A stretch of 64,000 nucleotides of DNA from Prunus persica (lineage: Eukaryota; Streptophyta; Magnoliopsida; Rosales; Rosaceae), in the NCBI RefSeq assembly GCF_000346465.2, contig NC_034010.1:18905161-18969160 (forward strand), given 5' to 3'. Position numbers and translations under genes: made by a program. The notes under the pieces were generated by a model that saw nothing but the letters and a program-made list of their open reading frames with translations, made no database searches and was not told where the DNA came from. This document shows positions 23,546-33,724 of this stretch, piece by piece; within the stretch, counting starts at the first letter, position 1; each line of letters starts with the position of its first letter.

Positions 23546-25204
23546 AATGTTCTGATATTTTTTTCTGTGCACTCTTAGCTAAATGACAATCTGTGTGGAA
23601 GTGAAGGTTAGAGAGAGCTGTTTATAAACTGGGAGGGTCAAATTCTTGAGCAATAATATGACAAGATTGAATATAAACAAGTATAATCGAGTTAACATAT
23701 CAACTTGGCATTATATGGCATCATCAAGAGATAATGTTATTGACATTTGAATCAATAAAATAATAAAGAAGTGTTTTCAGACTCTTGACCAAATAAAAGA
23801 AATGTGCTTTCACATTCCAGAATCACAAAAGTCAAGAACTTCCGTTTTCAATATATAGTGGAATGTAAATGCAACAAGTACTTATCACAGGAAATTATTT
23901 CATCCTTCCCATTAAGAACAATTGTTGTCGATTCGGAATAAAAGAAAAACAATTCATGTCAACTACATAGATTGGTTTTGTGATATGTTCAATTAGAAAC
24001 GGCCAACAAACTTCAAGTCAAGTTGTCATGAACTTCGGTGTTGCAAAATTGACAAATTCTTAATATGGGATAAGGTCTACGTGGGTGCAATGGCTGGTCT
24101 GTGTAAAAGGACTAGAAGATAAGGTTATATAAGATCATCCCCAACCCTTTTTCCTATTCATTTTTAGGAATATTATTCAGTCAGAAGTCAAATTTTGGGA
24201 AGAACATGGTATAATGAACATATCCAACCCAAAACTAATTGACAATGAGTGGAGATTGCCAGGATCCTTTAAGCTATTTATGCTAGGCTTTCATCCCCGG
24301 TGTGGATACGCTGAACAGAACATTGTATTACTAGAATCATAACCAATAAAATGAGTCTTTGAGCCTTGTTCATCAGACATTTACACCATATATATAGATA
24401 TATATTCAAGACTTTTGCTATACTATACACAACAATCCCTCAGATTACAAGGAAATCTGGGCGTCTTGGAGTGCAAGACAAGTTTACCAGTTTACAAATA
24501 TCTGTATGCAGGATGACTAGTCATACTAATTGGATCATGATCATCAAACAGGTCTGTCAAAACCGCAAGCAAAGTATATACAAACAGAGAAAAATACGTA
24601 TACGTACTCATGACATTTGGAGATAATTAGATTAGATAAAACTAACTGAATCATGAAAACTTTCTCAGCCTTTACGCAGTCAAATGAGACTGTAAGTTTC
24701 AATGTACTCTCTACCTCCTATGGTGCAGCATATACAATTGCATCATCCGCCAGCTCATGAAGCCTTCAAGACTAGTAACCCTAATAAATGAGTCATCTTC
24801 AACTCTATACTCAATTATTGGTTCTACTTTTACTTTGTTAGTTCCCATATTTTCTTTTTCATCTACACTAAAGCCCAAGATTAGGATTTAATATTAGCAG
24901 AAAAGTTCGATACGTAGAGTGTGATATACTAGAAGCTCCTTTGGTAATTATTAAACAGAAAAACATTGAATATTGGCTATAAGGCATGCTGATTCCAAGA
25001 TCTAAAATGGCATGCAAAATTTAATGTTTTATTTAGAGGGTTGAAGATGTTTCCCCATTGAAGAAACATTTGGACTTCAAATTTTATAGTCGCATTATAG
25101 GAAGACACAGAGCAAGGGTACATAGTATACATACACACATAGAAGGAGAAGGAAAATAAACAACATAACAAAAAACAAAGAACACCAAATGCATAACCCA
25201 ATAC
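23546..25204. other. Upstream region of RLP copy 2 and downstream region of RLP copy 3
   Basis: There is no gene. Bases 23560-24180 and 24605-24710 align with 7640-8165 and 8190-8340 upstream of RLP copy 1. About 400 bases at roughly 24180-24605 have no counterpart there, so they were inserted here or lost from copy 1. Bases 25080-25204 match the 3' flanks of the other RLPs. Confidence 0.6.
23621..23629 (-). promoter_or_regulatory. TATA-like box of RLP copy 2
   Basis: GTTTATAAA on the minus strand, about 76 bases before the ATG and followed by a CT-rich leader. Neighbouring bases are conserved with the other RLP upstream regions. Confidence 0.45.
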
Positions 25205-28162
25205 TCAGTTTCTGTATCCCCCATTCTCCCTTCTGGGCCTTCTTCTCCTTTTCATGGTTAGTGTGATCATTCCAACAATCTCAATAAACAACTCAGGCCA
25301 TCTTGTGATTACTACATCTGAAAGAACCACTCCAACTAGCAAACCACTTCCAAGTCCTGCCAAACCAAATTTCCAATCAAGTTCAAAGCCTAACTCATTT
25401 TCGTGTTCATTTGAAGAGGGTGGCAGCAGTTGAGAATTTCCACATGTATTTGGCAATGGATATCCACATAATCCCAGGTTTCCCTCATATGAAGCGATGA
25501 CGAATGTAGAAAGTTGGCCTCCACTCGGTATGGGACCTGTGAGACTGTTGTGAGAGACGTCGAATCCTGATAGAAATGTAAGTTGATTCAGTTGTGGAGG
25601 GATCTCTCCTGAGAGCTGGTTCTGTGACAGGTCCAGTGATTCAAGCAGGGTTAAGTTGGCCAAGAATGTTGGGATACCACCAGAGAGAATGTTATTGGAA
25701 ACATTGAGCAAGCGGAGCCCCTTTAAGTTCCCAATGAACTCAGGAATCTTCCCTTCAAATTTGTTGCTTGAGAGATCAACAGCAGCAAAGTCTTCTTGAA
25801 TGAACTTATAGTATCTTTCCACACCTTTATTTGTTATCATGATTGAGAAATGATAATTGTACAACATTGAACTCCCCGAATCATAATTCGAGTTTACCTT
25901 CATATATGCAGGCTGGTTTAGAGTGATGCCTCTCAGGGAAATCCCAGAAAAGAGGTATGCAGATGGAAACTCGCCTGTGAAATTGTTGAGAGACAAATCT
26001 AGAATCCGCAACTCTGGGAAGCCGATATTCTTTTCTTGGTTTCGTATGCTACCATAGAACCCATTACGGCTCATTGCCAAAAGTTTTAACTTTGGAAGAG
26101 TTCCCAACCAGAAGGGAAAAACATCATTGAATTGATTGTTTGACAAAACAAGAAACTCAAGCATCACACAGTTCACCAGTGACCTTGGTAATTTCCCCTG
26201 CAATTTGTTCTGTCCAACATCAATCATCCTCAGATTGCTTAAGTTGGTGTATGTTTGAGGAAGAATACCCTCAAAGGAGTTGTTTCCAAGATTTAAAATC
26301 TTCAGATCACTAAAGTTTCCGAGACACTGCGGAAGTATGCCACTCAATCTGTTAGTTGACAAATCCAGGACCTTCGGAGAGCTCAAACTACAGAACAATG
26401 GTGGAATTTCTCCAGTTAATTTGTTCCCTGAAACATCATAGAATGTGATCGATGGTGGAGGTACTGGTAGTGGTCCAAGTAGCATGTTAGAACCAAGATC
26501 AAACGCTAGTAAGTTAACCCAAGGAAGGACAACTGGAGGCTGTTCAAAGCCTGAAAGAAAGTTATCAGAAATCGAGATGACCTGCAAAGTTTCCGTGCTT
26601 GTGTTCCACATCCATTTGGGTACTTGGCCATGCAATCTGTTTTGAGAAAGGTCCAACCACTCCAAACTTTGTTGATATCTTAAGAAATGTGGAAACTCTG
26701 TTATGTTGCAGGCTGCCAATCCTAGAATCCTAAACGTCGGAACAGTTTGATTACTAATGAATCTGGATTCAGTGAGCAGCTCCAATTTGTTGTTAGATAG
26801 CTGGAGGCGGGTGAGATTTTGTAACTTAAGAAACATGTGGAACTCCAGTCTACCACTTAGACTGTTTCCTTGTAGATAAAGGAGATTGAGATCAACCAGA
26901 TTGGATAGTGACTCAGGAACCGAACCGTTCAATTTATTGAAAGTAAGCTCTATCTCAGTTAGTCTGCTGAGGTTGCCTAGCCATGATGGGATTGGACCAA
27001 CTAATTGATTATAAGGAAGACTAAGAAAACTGAGTTCGGTGAGGTTTCCAAGGGAAGACGGAATGGAACCAGTTAAACTCATATTTCCAAGCTCCAGGAG
27101 AGTGAGTTTGGTTTGTTTACCAACCCAAGACAAGGAACCGCCACTAAAGTTATTATGAGAAAGTGACAGATATCTGAGATGGGTAAGGTTTGCCAATGAA
27201 GCAGGGATTGGACCATTGAATTTGCATCTACTCACATCTAGCTCGTTTAATGAACCGAGCTTTTCTATCGAAGAAGGCAGGTGTCCAGAAAAACTAGTGC
27301 TGGCAAGTAAAAGTGACGTGAGAGGACTAGTTTGATTAAATTCAGGCAAATAACCAGTAAGATCAGGGTTGTATCTCACACTAAGAGTTTTTAAGTTTGG
27401 TAAACTGAAAATTCTTACCGGGAATTCGCCAAACATCCCACTATCTCTTAGGAGGAGAGATGTCAAGGATGATAAATTTGCCATGGAATTGGGAACTGTC
27501 GAAAAAATGTTAACGAAACTGAGATGAAGCTTTTCCAGGCTAGTTAAGTTTTGAACTAGACTTCTCATATTGGATGGATGGAGTTCCAACAATCCTTGAC
27601 CGGAAAATCTATCAAGATTGAGAGACAGATCAAGGGATGACAACTTGGACAAGTGTGAAACTTCAGATGGGACTTGACCAGAAAAGACAGAGGCGGAGAG
27701 GTTGAGATAAGTGAGCCTTGGAAAATTCCTAATGCTACTAGGAACTTGAGAGTAGTTGAAGTGATTATCAGCAAGGTTTAGTCTCCGAAGGTGAACAAGA
27801 CGGAAGAGACTGCTGTTAGAGTTGATGGAGCCGTAGAGAAAACTGCTACTAAGCTCAAGGCCAATCACATGACCCGTCTGCACATCACATTCGACGCCGT
27901 CCCATGAGCAGCAGCTGCTATTAGTTCCTTTAGCTGGTTTCCATGATAAAAGCTTTGGATAAGCACCAGCGTAAAGCGAAGCAGATGCATCCAGAAAAAT
28001 GCTTTGCTTGAATTGCAGCAAAGCAGAGCTTTCCTCATCATGGCATGATGGCTGCTGCTGCTGCAAAGAGTTCAAAGAGTAAGCAATAACCACAAGATGA
28101 AACAACAACAGAACTACTAGTTTTGAAAGCATCTTGCCAATGGACACATTATAGTACCCCAT
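25205..28162 (-). CDS. LRR receptor-like protein (RLP), copy 3
   Basis: A single-exon gene of 985 residues with the same plan as copies 1 and 2: signal peptide (MGYYNVSIGKMLSKLVVLLL), LRRNT cap (PSCHDEESSALLQF, WDGVEC), about 30 LRRs with an island, a GxxxG transmembrane helix, and a cytoplasmic tail. It is more diverged than copies 1 and 2 are from each other. It carries extra LRR sequence around residues 330-400 (two or three repeats where the others have fewer). Its tail is longer and strongly basic (KRRRRPRRENGG). No frameshift is seen. It is probably a surface receptor that signals through partner kinases; the ligand is unknown. Confidence 0.92.
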   Translation of the reverse strand: MGYYNVSIGKMLSKLVVLLLFHLVVIAYSLNSLQQQQPSCHDEESSALLQFKQSIFLDASASLYAGAYPKLLSWKPAKGTNSSCCSWDGVECDVQTGHVIGLELSSSFLYGSINSNSSLFRLVHLRRLNLADNHFNYSQVPSSIRNFPRLTYLNLSASVFSGQVPSEVSHLSKLSSLDLSLNLDRFSGQGLLELHPSNMRSLVQNLTSLEKLHLSFVNIFSTVPNSMANLSSLTSLLLRDSGMFGEFPVRIFSLPNLKTLSVRYNPDLTGYLPEFNQTSPLTSLLLASTSFSGHLPSSIEKLGSLNELDVSRCKFNGPIPASLANLTHLRYLSLSHNNFSGGSLSWVGKQTKLTLLELGNMSLTGSIPSSLGNLTELSFLSLPYNQLVGPIPSWLGNLSRLTEIELTFNKLNGSVPESLSNLVDLNLLYLQGNSLSGRLEFHMFLKLQNLTRLQLSNNKLELLTESRFISNQTVPTFRILGLAACNITEFPHFLRYQQSLEWLDLSQNRLHGQVPKWMWNTSTETLQVISISDNFLSGFEQPPVVLPWVNLLAFDLGSNMLLGPLPVPPPSITFYDVSGNKLTGEIPPLFCSLSSPKVLDLSTNRLSGILPQCLGNFSDLKILNLGNNSFEGILPQTYTNLSNLRMIDVGQNKLQGKLPRSLVNCVMLEFLVLSNNQFNDVFPFWLGTLPKLKLLAMSRNGFYGSIRNQEKNIGFPELRILDLSLNNFTGEFPSAYLFSGISLRGITLNQPAYMKVNSNYDSGSSMLYNYHFSIMITNKGVERYYKFIQEDFAAVDLSSNKFEGKIPEFIGNLKGLRLLNVSNNILSGGIPTFLANLTLLESLDLSQNQLSGEIPPQLNQLTFLSGFDVSHNSLTGPIPSGGQLSTFVIASYEGNLGLCGYPLPNTCGNSQLLPPSSNEHENELGFELDWKFGLAGLGSGLLVGVVLSDVVITRWPELFIEIVGMITLTMKRRRRPRRENGGYRN

Positions 28163-31100
28163 ATGGTGTTTTTTTTTAAAACTTTTTTTTGCACTCTTAT
28201 CTAGAGAGCCTGTATTGGAAATGCAAAGTGAGAGACCTTTTTATTGACTGACTGGTCATGAGGAGCAATAATTGCATAAAATATTCAAAGATATTGACTT
28301 TCTCAAGTCAACTAATAAGTTAAGTTTATTTGATATGTCTTTAAAAATATGTCTTCACTCGATCGATCTCATCCATCCATCTGATCTTTGATGCTCCAAA
28401 ACATACGTTTGCACCAACAAAGACATGCAACCTTAACTATTGCAATCTTTGCAATTTGCAAAGGCAAGAACCATCTGTTAGATTTTTTAGAAGGGTGGAT
28501 TTTTATGTTTTTTTTCTTTAAAAATTCATCTCTTTAATTAAAAAAATTATATGTGGAACATGTGGGAGCGATTTTTCCCACGAGAATATTCGATTGATTG
28601 ATTCCCCTTTCTTCTTCGTCGCCTCTTTCTCCCTGCAAAATAGATCGGAATAAGAGGACCACACCCAGGAGATGTTGGCCAAAGGTCCTCCGATGCCTAT
28701 GTTAGTTCAAGAGTTTATAGGAAAGCAATAATTAACTAAAAGGGTACGGAGTTGTATGTATGGCATGAACCGGTTGGTCGGAGCAGTGTGTGATGGCCAG
28801 AGCCTTTATAAGAGGGAGAGAGAGTATGGCGGCTAGGGTTTGTGAGAGGGAATTTCTGCAGAGTTTCATAGAGAATTTTAGACGTACCTCAACCATTGTG
28901 CGTAGCCATCTATTTATAGGGGCCTCGGAGGCTAAGGTTTTCGAAGGAATAATTCTGCAGATGGAAAGGATTCCTTAGGAAATCCAAAAATAAATAAGGG
29001 CAATTTTGTCCATTTTGGCTTCTTTTAAAAAATTTCTCTCTCCTTTGGCCTTTTCCAAAGTCTCACAAGGAATTATTCCTTCCTGATTTGAAGAGATTGG
29101 CTTAATTAGGGATTTGATTTGAATCAAATCCTTAATTAAGGTAGGAATCAAATTAATCCCAATTAAATTAGGTAACTTCCAATTAGGTTAAATAATCCCC
29201 AAATAGAAGGAAATATTTGACCTAGGGTTTTTGATTTAATTTGGTTACCACAGAACATGTGCTTCGGTTTTGGTCTATGTTTGGTCTATGCTTGTTTTGG
29301 CCCAAAAACAGAGAAGTGGGTTTTTCAAGTTGCAAGTTGATTTGTGAATTGAGTTCTAAGAGGCTCGTGGGCTAATGATGGTTATTAGGGTATATTTCCA
29401 GAAATTATTGTTGGGTTCATTTTTACACATGATTTATCATGTTATTTACCTAATGTTTTGAGTTAGTTCTTGACATTATATAGCATTTTTCTTCTTTTTT
29501 GGGTATGGATTTTACTTTGGTTGGCATAGATGTGTGCTAAAAGTGCATTATTGAATATAAATTCTGATTTTGCTCATTTTCGCAAGCCAACTTTTTGACT
29601 GTGGATCACCATGCTCCAGTGCTCAGATAAGGTGAAGCTCTTCATGAAACTTGTTCCAATGGATGTTGACTACAACATATCTGAATGTGAGCTTCATTGA
29701 ACAAGTATAGCCTAGCCAGCTGATCCAGCATTAATCCTAACTCTGGAATTGTGGTTTGGACCACCTTTACCTCCATTGGATCCCTCTTAAGGTATTAAAA
29801 GTCAAAAAAATGATGAAATGTGGACATTAGCCTACCTAGCTTTAGGAAAAGGTGAAGTATCCTATGGATTGGTGAGTTGGCAAGGGAGAGTGGGTAGCTA
29901 AAGGGGGAAATCATTCGAAACATTCTGTACACTTTGCATTTTTCTGAAACAAGAGAGAGAGGAGAGCAAGGAGCAGCCAATCAAAGGAGGCTACCAAAGA
30001 GAAGAAGAAACCATTCCACCATTGAAGGCTTTTGTGCCTTCACCTTCATAAAATGTGTAACTTTTTTCTAGTTTTATTTCAAGTTGTATTTACTATGAAC
30101 ATGTGAAACTAAACTCCATAGCTAGGGCTTAGGTTGAAGCCCTAAACACGTTTATACTTTTGTTTCAATGCTATGTGTTTGTTTATTCCTTTGATTGATC
30201 ACCTTAGGTTGTATGCATCTAGCTAAAGTTGAGAAGTTATGTAAGATACCTAAGAACATAATTTCTAATTAGCAACAAATGATTGAATCTTTTCTAGGTG
30301 AGCATCATGTGAATTGGTTTCTTGACAACAAATGATGAAATCCTCTTTACTAAAATAATCTATATCGATGTATGTTTTTCTTTTATTAATCACCTTTGAA
30401 AGCATGCTTCTTGAGATTGTTTGAATTATATGTTCCCTAATATTTTCCTAAGCAACTAATAGATGAAGTAAGAATCATCCATGTAAATTGGTTTCTTGAA
30501 TGCCTAATGTAAACACCATGCTATTAGGGTTTTTGTGATGTTCATATTCTCTTCAAACTTAATGGATTTTTCATATGATTAAATTGAAGTATTAAAGCAT
30601 ACCTAGATTGATTTTATGGGAAGCACGAGTATTGTAACACTAAACACGCACTTTACTTATCTTAGAGAGAATAAATGTGTTTTGAGCTACTAAACTCGGT
30701 CTTGATTGCTAATATTTTCATCAATGTATCTAGAATTTATATCCTGAGTACCCATAAACATGATTTGGATTTTTTTGGGTGGATTCCGAAAACCCTAATG
30801 TTTTTCACTATTTAAATTACACTTTATTAATTTCATTTGTTGATCTTGCTAAAATTAGAGTTCGGTTACATTTTAAGCAATAGAATTAGTTCACTTGAAT
30901 CAAATCCCCATCCCCACTTTGTTTTGTACGTATGTGTGTTGTTTGAAGTCTTGAGTGTTATTTCCATTGAATTATGCTCACTTTGGTATCTATTTTTGAC
31001 ATTTGGCTTGCACGAGTTCTTCATTTTTCCGTGCTGAATCTAACCATATAAAGAATGTAAAATTTGGATTAAAGGTTTGAAAGTTACAAGTCAAAAATAG

Positions 31101-31349
31101 GACAGATGTCGAAATTGAAAAATGGAGGAAGTTCATAAATTCCTCTCTGACTTAAAAGTGCTACAGTATCCAATGATAAAAAAGCAATACAACTGTGATA
31201 TAGTAGCGATACAATGGGTTGGGTTTGGAATTAGTCTAGGAGGCCGGTCAATTTGTGGTTGACCAGAGGATCTTTGTTGCCTGCCAGGTAAGAATAAATT
31301 CAATAAAGTAATAATATTCGAGTGGGTGTTTTTCCTTTTTTTTTTTTTC
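28163..31349. other. Gene-poor region, probable degenerate retroelement sequence
   Basis: No convincing coding sequence in 3.2 kb. Bases 28163-28330 are the upstream flank of RLP copy 3. From about 28500 to 31040 the sequence reads like non-coding retrotransposon material (a TATA-like CTATTTATAGG near 28910, long A/T-rich tracts, no pol domains), but I see no paired LTRs, so this is a guess. Confidence 0.35.
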
Positions 31350-31783
31350 AAAATAGTATAGCCACTTTCTTGTTTTACACGTGGCGCATAGGCAATGGGC
31401 AGGTCTATATATATATACTAGATTTTTTTGAGTTTTTTATTAGAATAGTATAGCCGCGCGGCTTTACTTGTTTGATACGTGGAGCATAGGCACTGGGTGG
31501 AGATTTTTTGAGATTTTTTTTTTAAGAAATAGTACAGCCGTGCGGCTATACCCTCTTTTTTTTTTTTTTTTTTTAAAATAGTATCACTGCCAGGCTTTAC
31601 GTTTTAACATGTGGCGCGTAGATACTGGCCGGTCTATATAGTATAGCCGTGCGGCGTTACTAATTTTCTAAAGAAATAATATAGCCGTGCGGCTATACGC
31701 GTTTTTCCGAATTTTAAAAAAAATTAGTATAGCAGCCCGGCGTTACTCTTTTGACACATAGGCGCTGGCCTGGTCATAGATGT
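31350..31783. repeat. Array of near-palindromic GTATAGCCGNGCGGCTATAC-type units
   Basis: About seven units recur at 40-90 base spacing (near 31351, 31443, 31526, 31575, 31638, 31674, 31721). Each contains AATAGTATAGCC joined to a near-complement such as GCGGCTATAC, so each can fold into a hairpin. Several are followed by a second shared motif of the form ACRTGGNGCRTAGGCRCTGG. The same family reappears at 63680-64000. Organisation and hairpins suggest subterminal repeats of a DNA transposon, but no terminal inverted repeat was located. Confidence 0.6.
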
Positions 31784-32475
31784 GATCGAACATGAAATCA
31801 GGATCGGGAAAAATTGAGTCTCCAAGTCTGGATTCTGTTCCCTGGACGTTTAGCATAGTAACATTACTCAGTAACACTAGATTAAAGTAAAATCAAATAA
31901 ACAACAGCCAAAACAAAATTAGAGAAATTGCAACTTACCATGACATTATTGGAGAAGTTGTCCATGAAGCTCGTTGAGTCCAGTGAGATAGAATTCAAGA
32001 ACAAATTCCCAGCCACAGCTATCAAAACGTAGTACGAACAGATTAAATCATTACCCACTAGATGAAAAAATCAGAACCAAAATAATGATCAAAACATGTA
32101 AAGAGAAGAGGGAGAGAGGACTACTTTCTCCAAAGGACTGATTATTCCCAGTCACAAGTATTGTTACAGGGCATGACTGTCTTCCTGCATGACTCATTTG
32201 GCAAGTCTGTAAATGGAACAAAATCACTTCTCACCGCGCGATAACGAGGAGCTGGCATCTGCAACAATGGAGGCCATTCTGTAGGCTTGGGGATGGCACA
32301 ATTGTCCACACTTATCATTGGGTTTACCCAATTCTTTATCTACCATAAATTGGATAGTACCAATGAGCAAGCAGAAGAAAGCTCAAGAGATATAGACCTG
32401 AAAGGTTAAGTTTTTTCTGAGCAAAGCATTGGACTGAGTCCAGAAGCTTGCTGGGAGGAGTGAACGATCCGCCAT
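31784..32475 (-). pseudogene. ABC transporter A family (ABCA) gene fragment, broken
   Basis: On the minus strand, 32475-32398 encodes the typical start of plant ABCA proteins (MADRSLLPASFWTQ, then NALLRKNLTFQ) ending at a GT donor. Further along are pieces matching the first extracellular loop: MVDKELGKPNDKCG, then IPKPTEWPPLLQ, DFVPFTDLPNESC, CPVTILVTGNNQS, then exon-like segments at 32018-31939 and 31841-31784 (DSIFPDPDFMFD). The pieces lie in different frames. Sequence is missing between DKCG and IPKP (near 32300-32310), and a frameshift occurs after NESC (near 32175-32185). The first membrane helix region and both ATP-binding domains are absent. Introns are kept, so it is a genomic fragment and not a processed copy. 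It stops exactly where the hairpin repeat array begins. Confidence 0.75.
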
Positions 32476-33724
32476 TGACGTCCAAAGCAAGAGAATTCCT
32501 TTAACTGAGAACCAACATACCCGGATTCAATGTTTCTGTCAGCACCCAAGAATCAAAACCAAGTTCATCATTTAAAAACCTTCAGAGAACAAAAGATAAA
32601 AATTAATGCCTACAATTGTAAATAATACCTGTAAATGAAGAACCTCTTGTATGATTGGGAATTCTGAATGAACACGAGAGAAAAAACTGAAATATTGAAA
32701 AGATGGTCTCCTGCCCTGCTATTGGCTTTCTGCGCCAAGGAAATGCAATTTGTCATTACCGTTGTGAACGTATTTTGTTTGCTTGTGTACATAATTACCC
32801 CTGATTTTTCCCCCCACTGTAGTGAAGTCATTTGGACTGGCGCTGCCTAAGATGGTAATAATTAACAATAAGACGACACGCGGGATGATAAAACGACTCC
32901 AAATGTGACAGCCTTTTTTTTTCCTTTTAAAATGAAAGAGTTAACGACTTCTTAATTAATTAATTTAATTATAGTATTTATCCCTTTAGAGGGTTAGAGT
33001 TTCCCTATGAAATGTGAATAATGTTATTGGTCACATAGTGCTTGTCTGTATATTGAGGAAGTAGATGCATTGTCTACGCATGGAAGTGAATCTTGTTGGG
33101 GCTCAAGGGCCAATTCTGCAGATTGACCTCATTAATCATGACAAGGTGTCATTGCCTTATGAGAGTATGATAAGCAAAATTCACCGTTCTCTTGTTGCAA
33201 CTAACACATGGTAAAATCTCACATCACTAATTTTAGAAGATGTCTCAAGTTCGAATGTTTCCTTCCCATAAAAAAAGAAAGAAGAAGTGGTAAAATTGTT
33301 ACAAATGCAAGGTAGATTTTTTATATTTGACCCTCTACCCAACTTCTTTTTTTTTCTACATTTTTTATTTTTTTAGGTTTAATGTAAGATTAAGTGTCAT
33401 AATTTTTATCTCGAGAAACCATGGCAGACTGCTGATGCAAAGGCTTGTTTGGATTCTCCAAAGGGATTTTTAACTTCAACCTCTGCTTGCCTTTAAAACT
33501 AAAAATCAGAAAGAGGTACAAATAAATACTGAAAAGCAAATTAATGATAACTTTCATCCATCCTGTTAGAGAAGTGCAAAATTGGCTTAATCTATAAGTA
33601 CAGTGATTGATAACAATACTCTTCCCCTACTTTCTTTTCTTTTTTTTCTCTTCTTGGTGCTCTACAAAACATCTTGCCGAAGGAGCAAAGGGAAAACTCA
33701 CAAGACTCATATTAGGCAATTCTT
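32476..33724. other. Intergenic region, mostly without recognisable genes
   Basis: Bases 32476-32850 may be the former upstream region of the ABCA fragment. One short open frame at 33065-33214 is listed separately. Bases around 33215-33275 contain a B-box-like AAGTTCGAATG and may be a degraded SINE. The remainder is AT-rich with no signal that I can name. Confidence 0.5.
33065..33214 (+). CDS. Short open frame of unknown meaning (49 codons)
   Basis: ATG at 33065 (second ATG at 33080) runs to TAA at 33212-33214. Its amino-acid composition looks protein-like, but there is no homologue I recognise and no clear splice partner. It may be a chance frame or an exon of a degraded gene. Confidence 0.15.
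   Translation: MHCLRMEVNLVGAQGPILQIDLINHDKVSLPYESMISKIHRSLVATNTW

Noticed and set aside
20702..23572. Nine-codon upstream extension of RLP copy 2
   Set aside because: The extended frame opens with GTG. The first ATG at 23545 aligns with the starts of the paralogues.
28478..31044. A complete retrotransposon with TTAGATT...AATCTAA ends
   Set aside because: Ends and a CCAT-like duplication can be suggested, but spacing does not fit and no paired LTRs or coding domains are present.
31350..31783. CRISPR-like array
   Set aside because: The units are near-palindromic and regularly recurring, but spacers are unequal and repeats diverged, and this is a plant nuclear sequence. A transposon-related repeat is far more likely.
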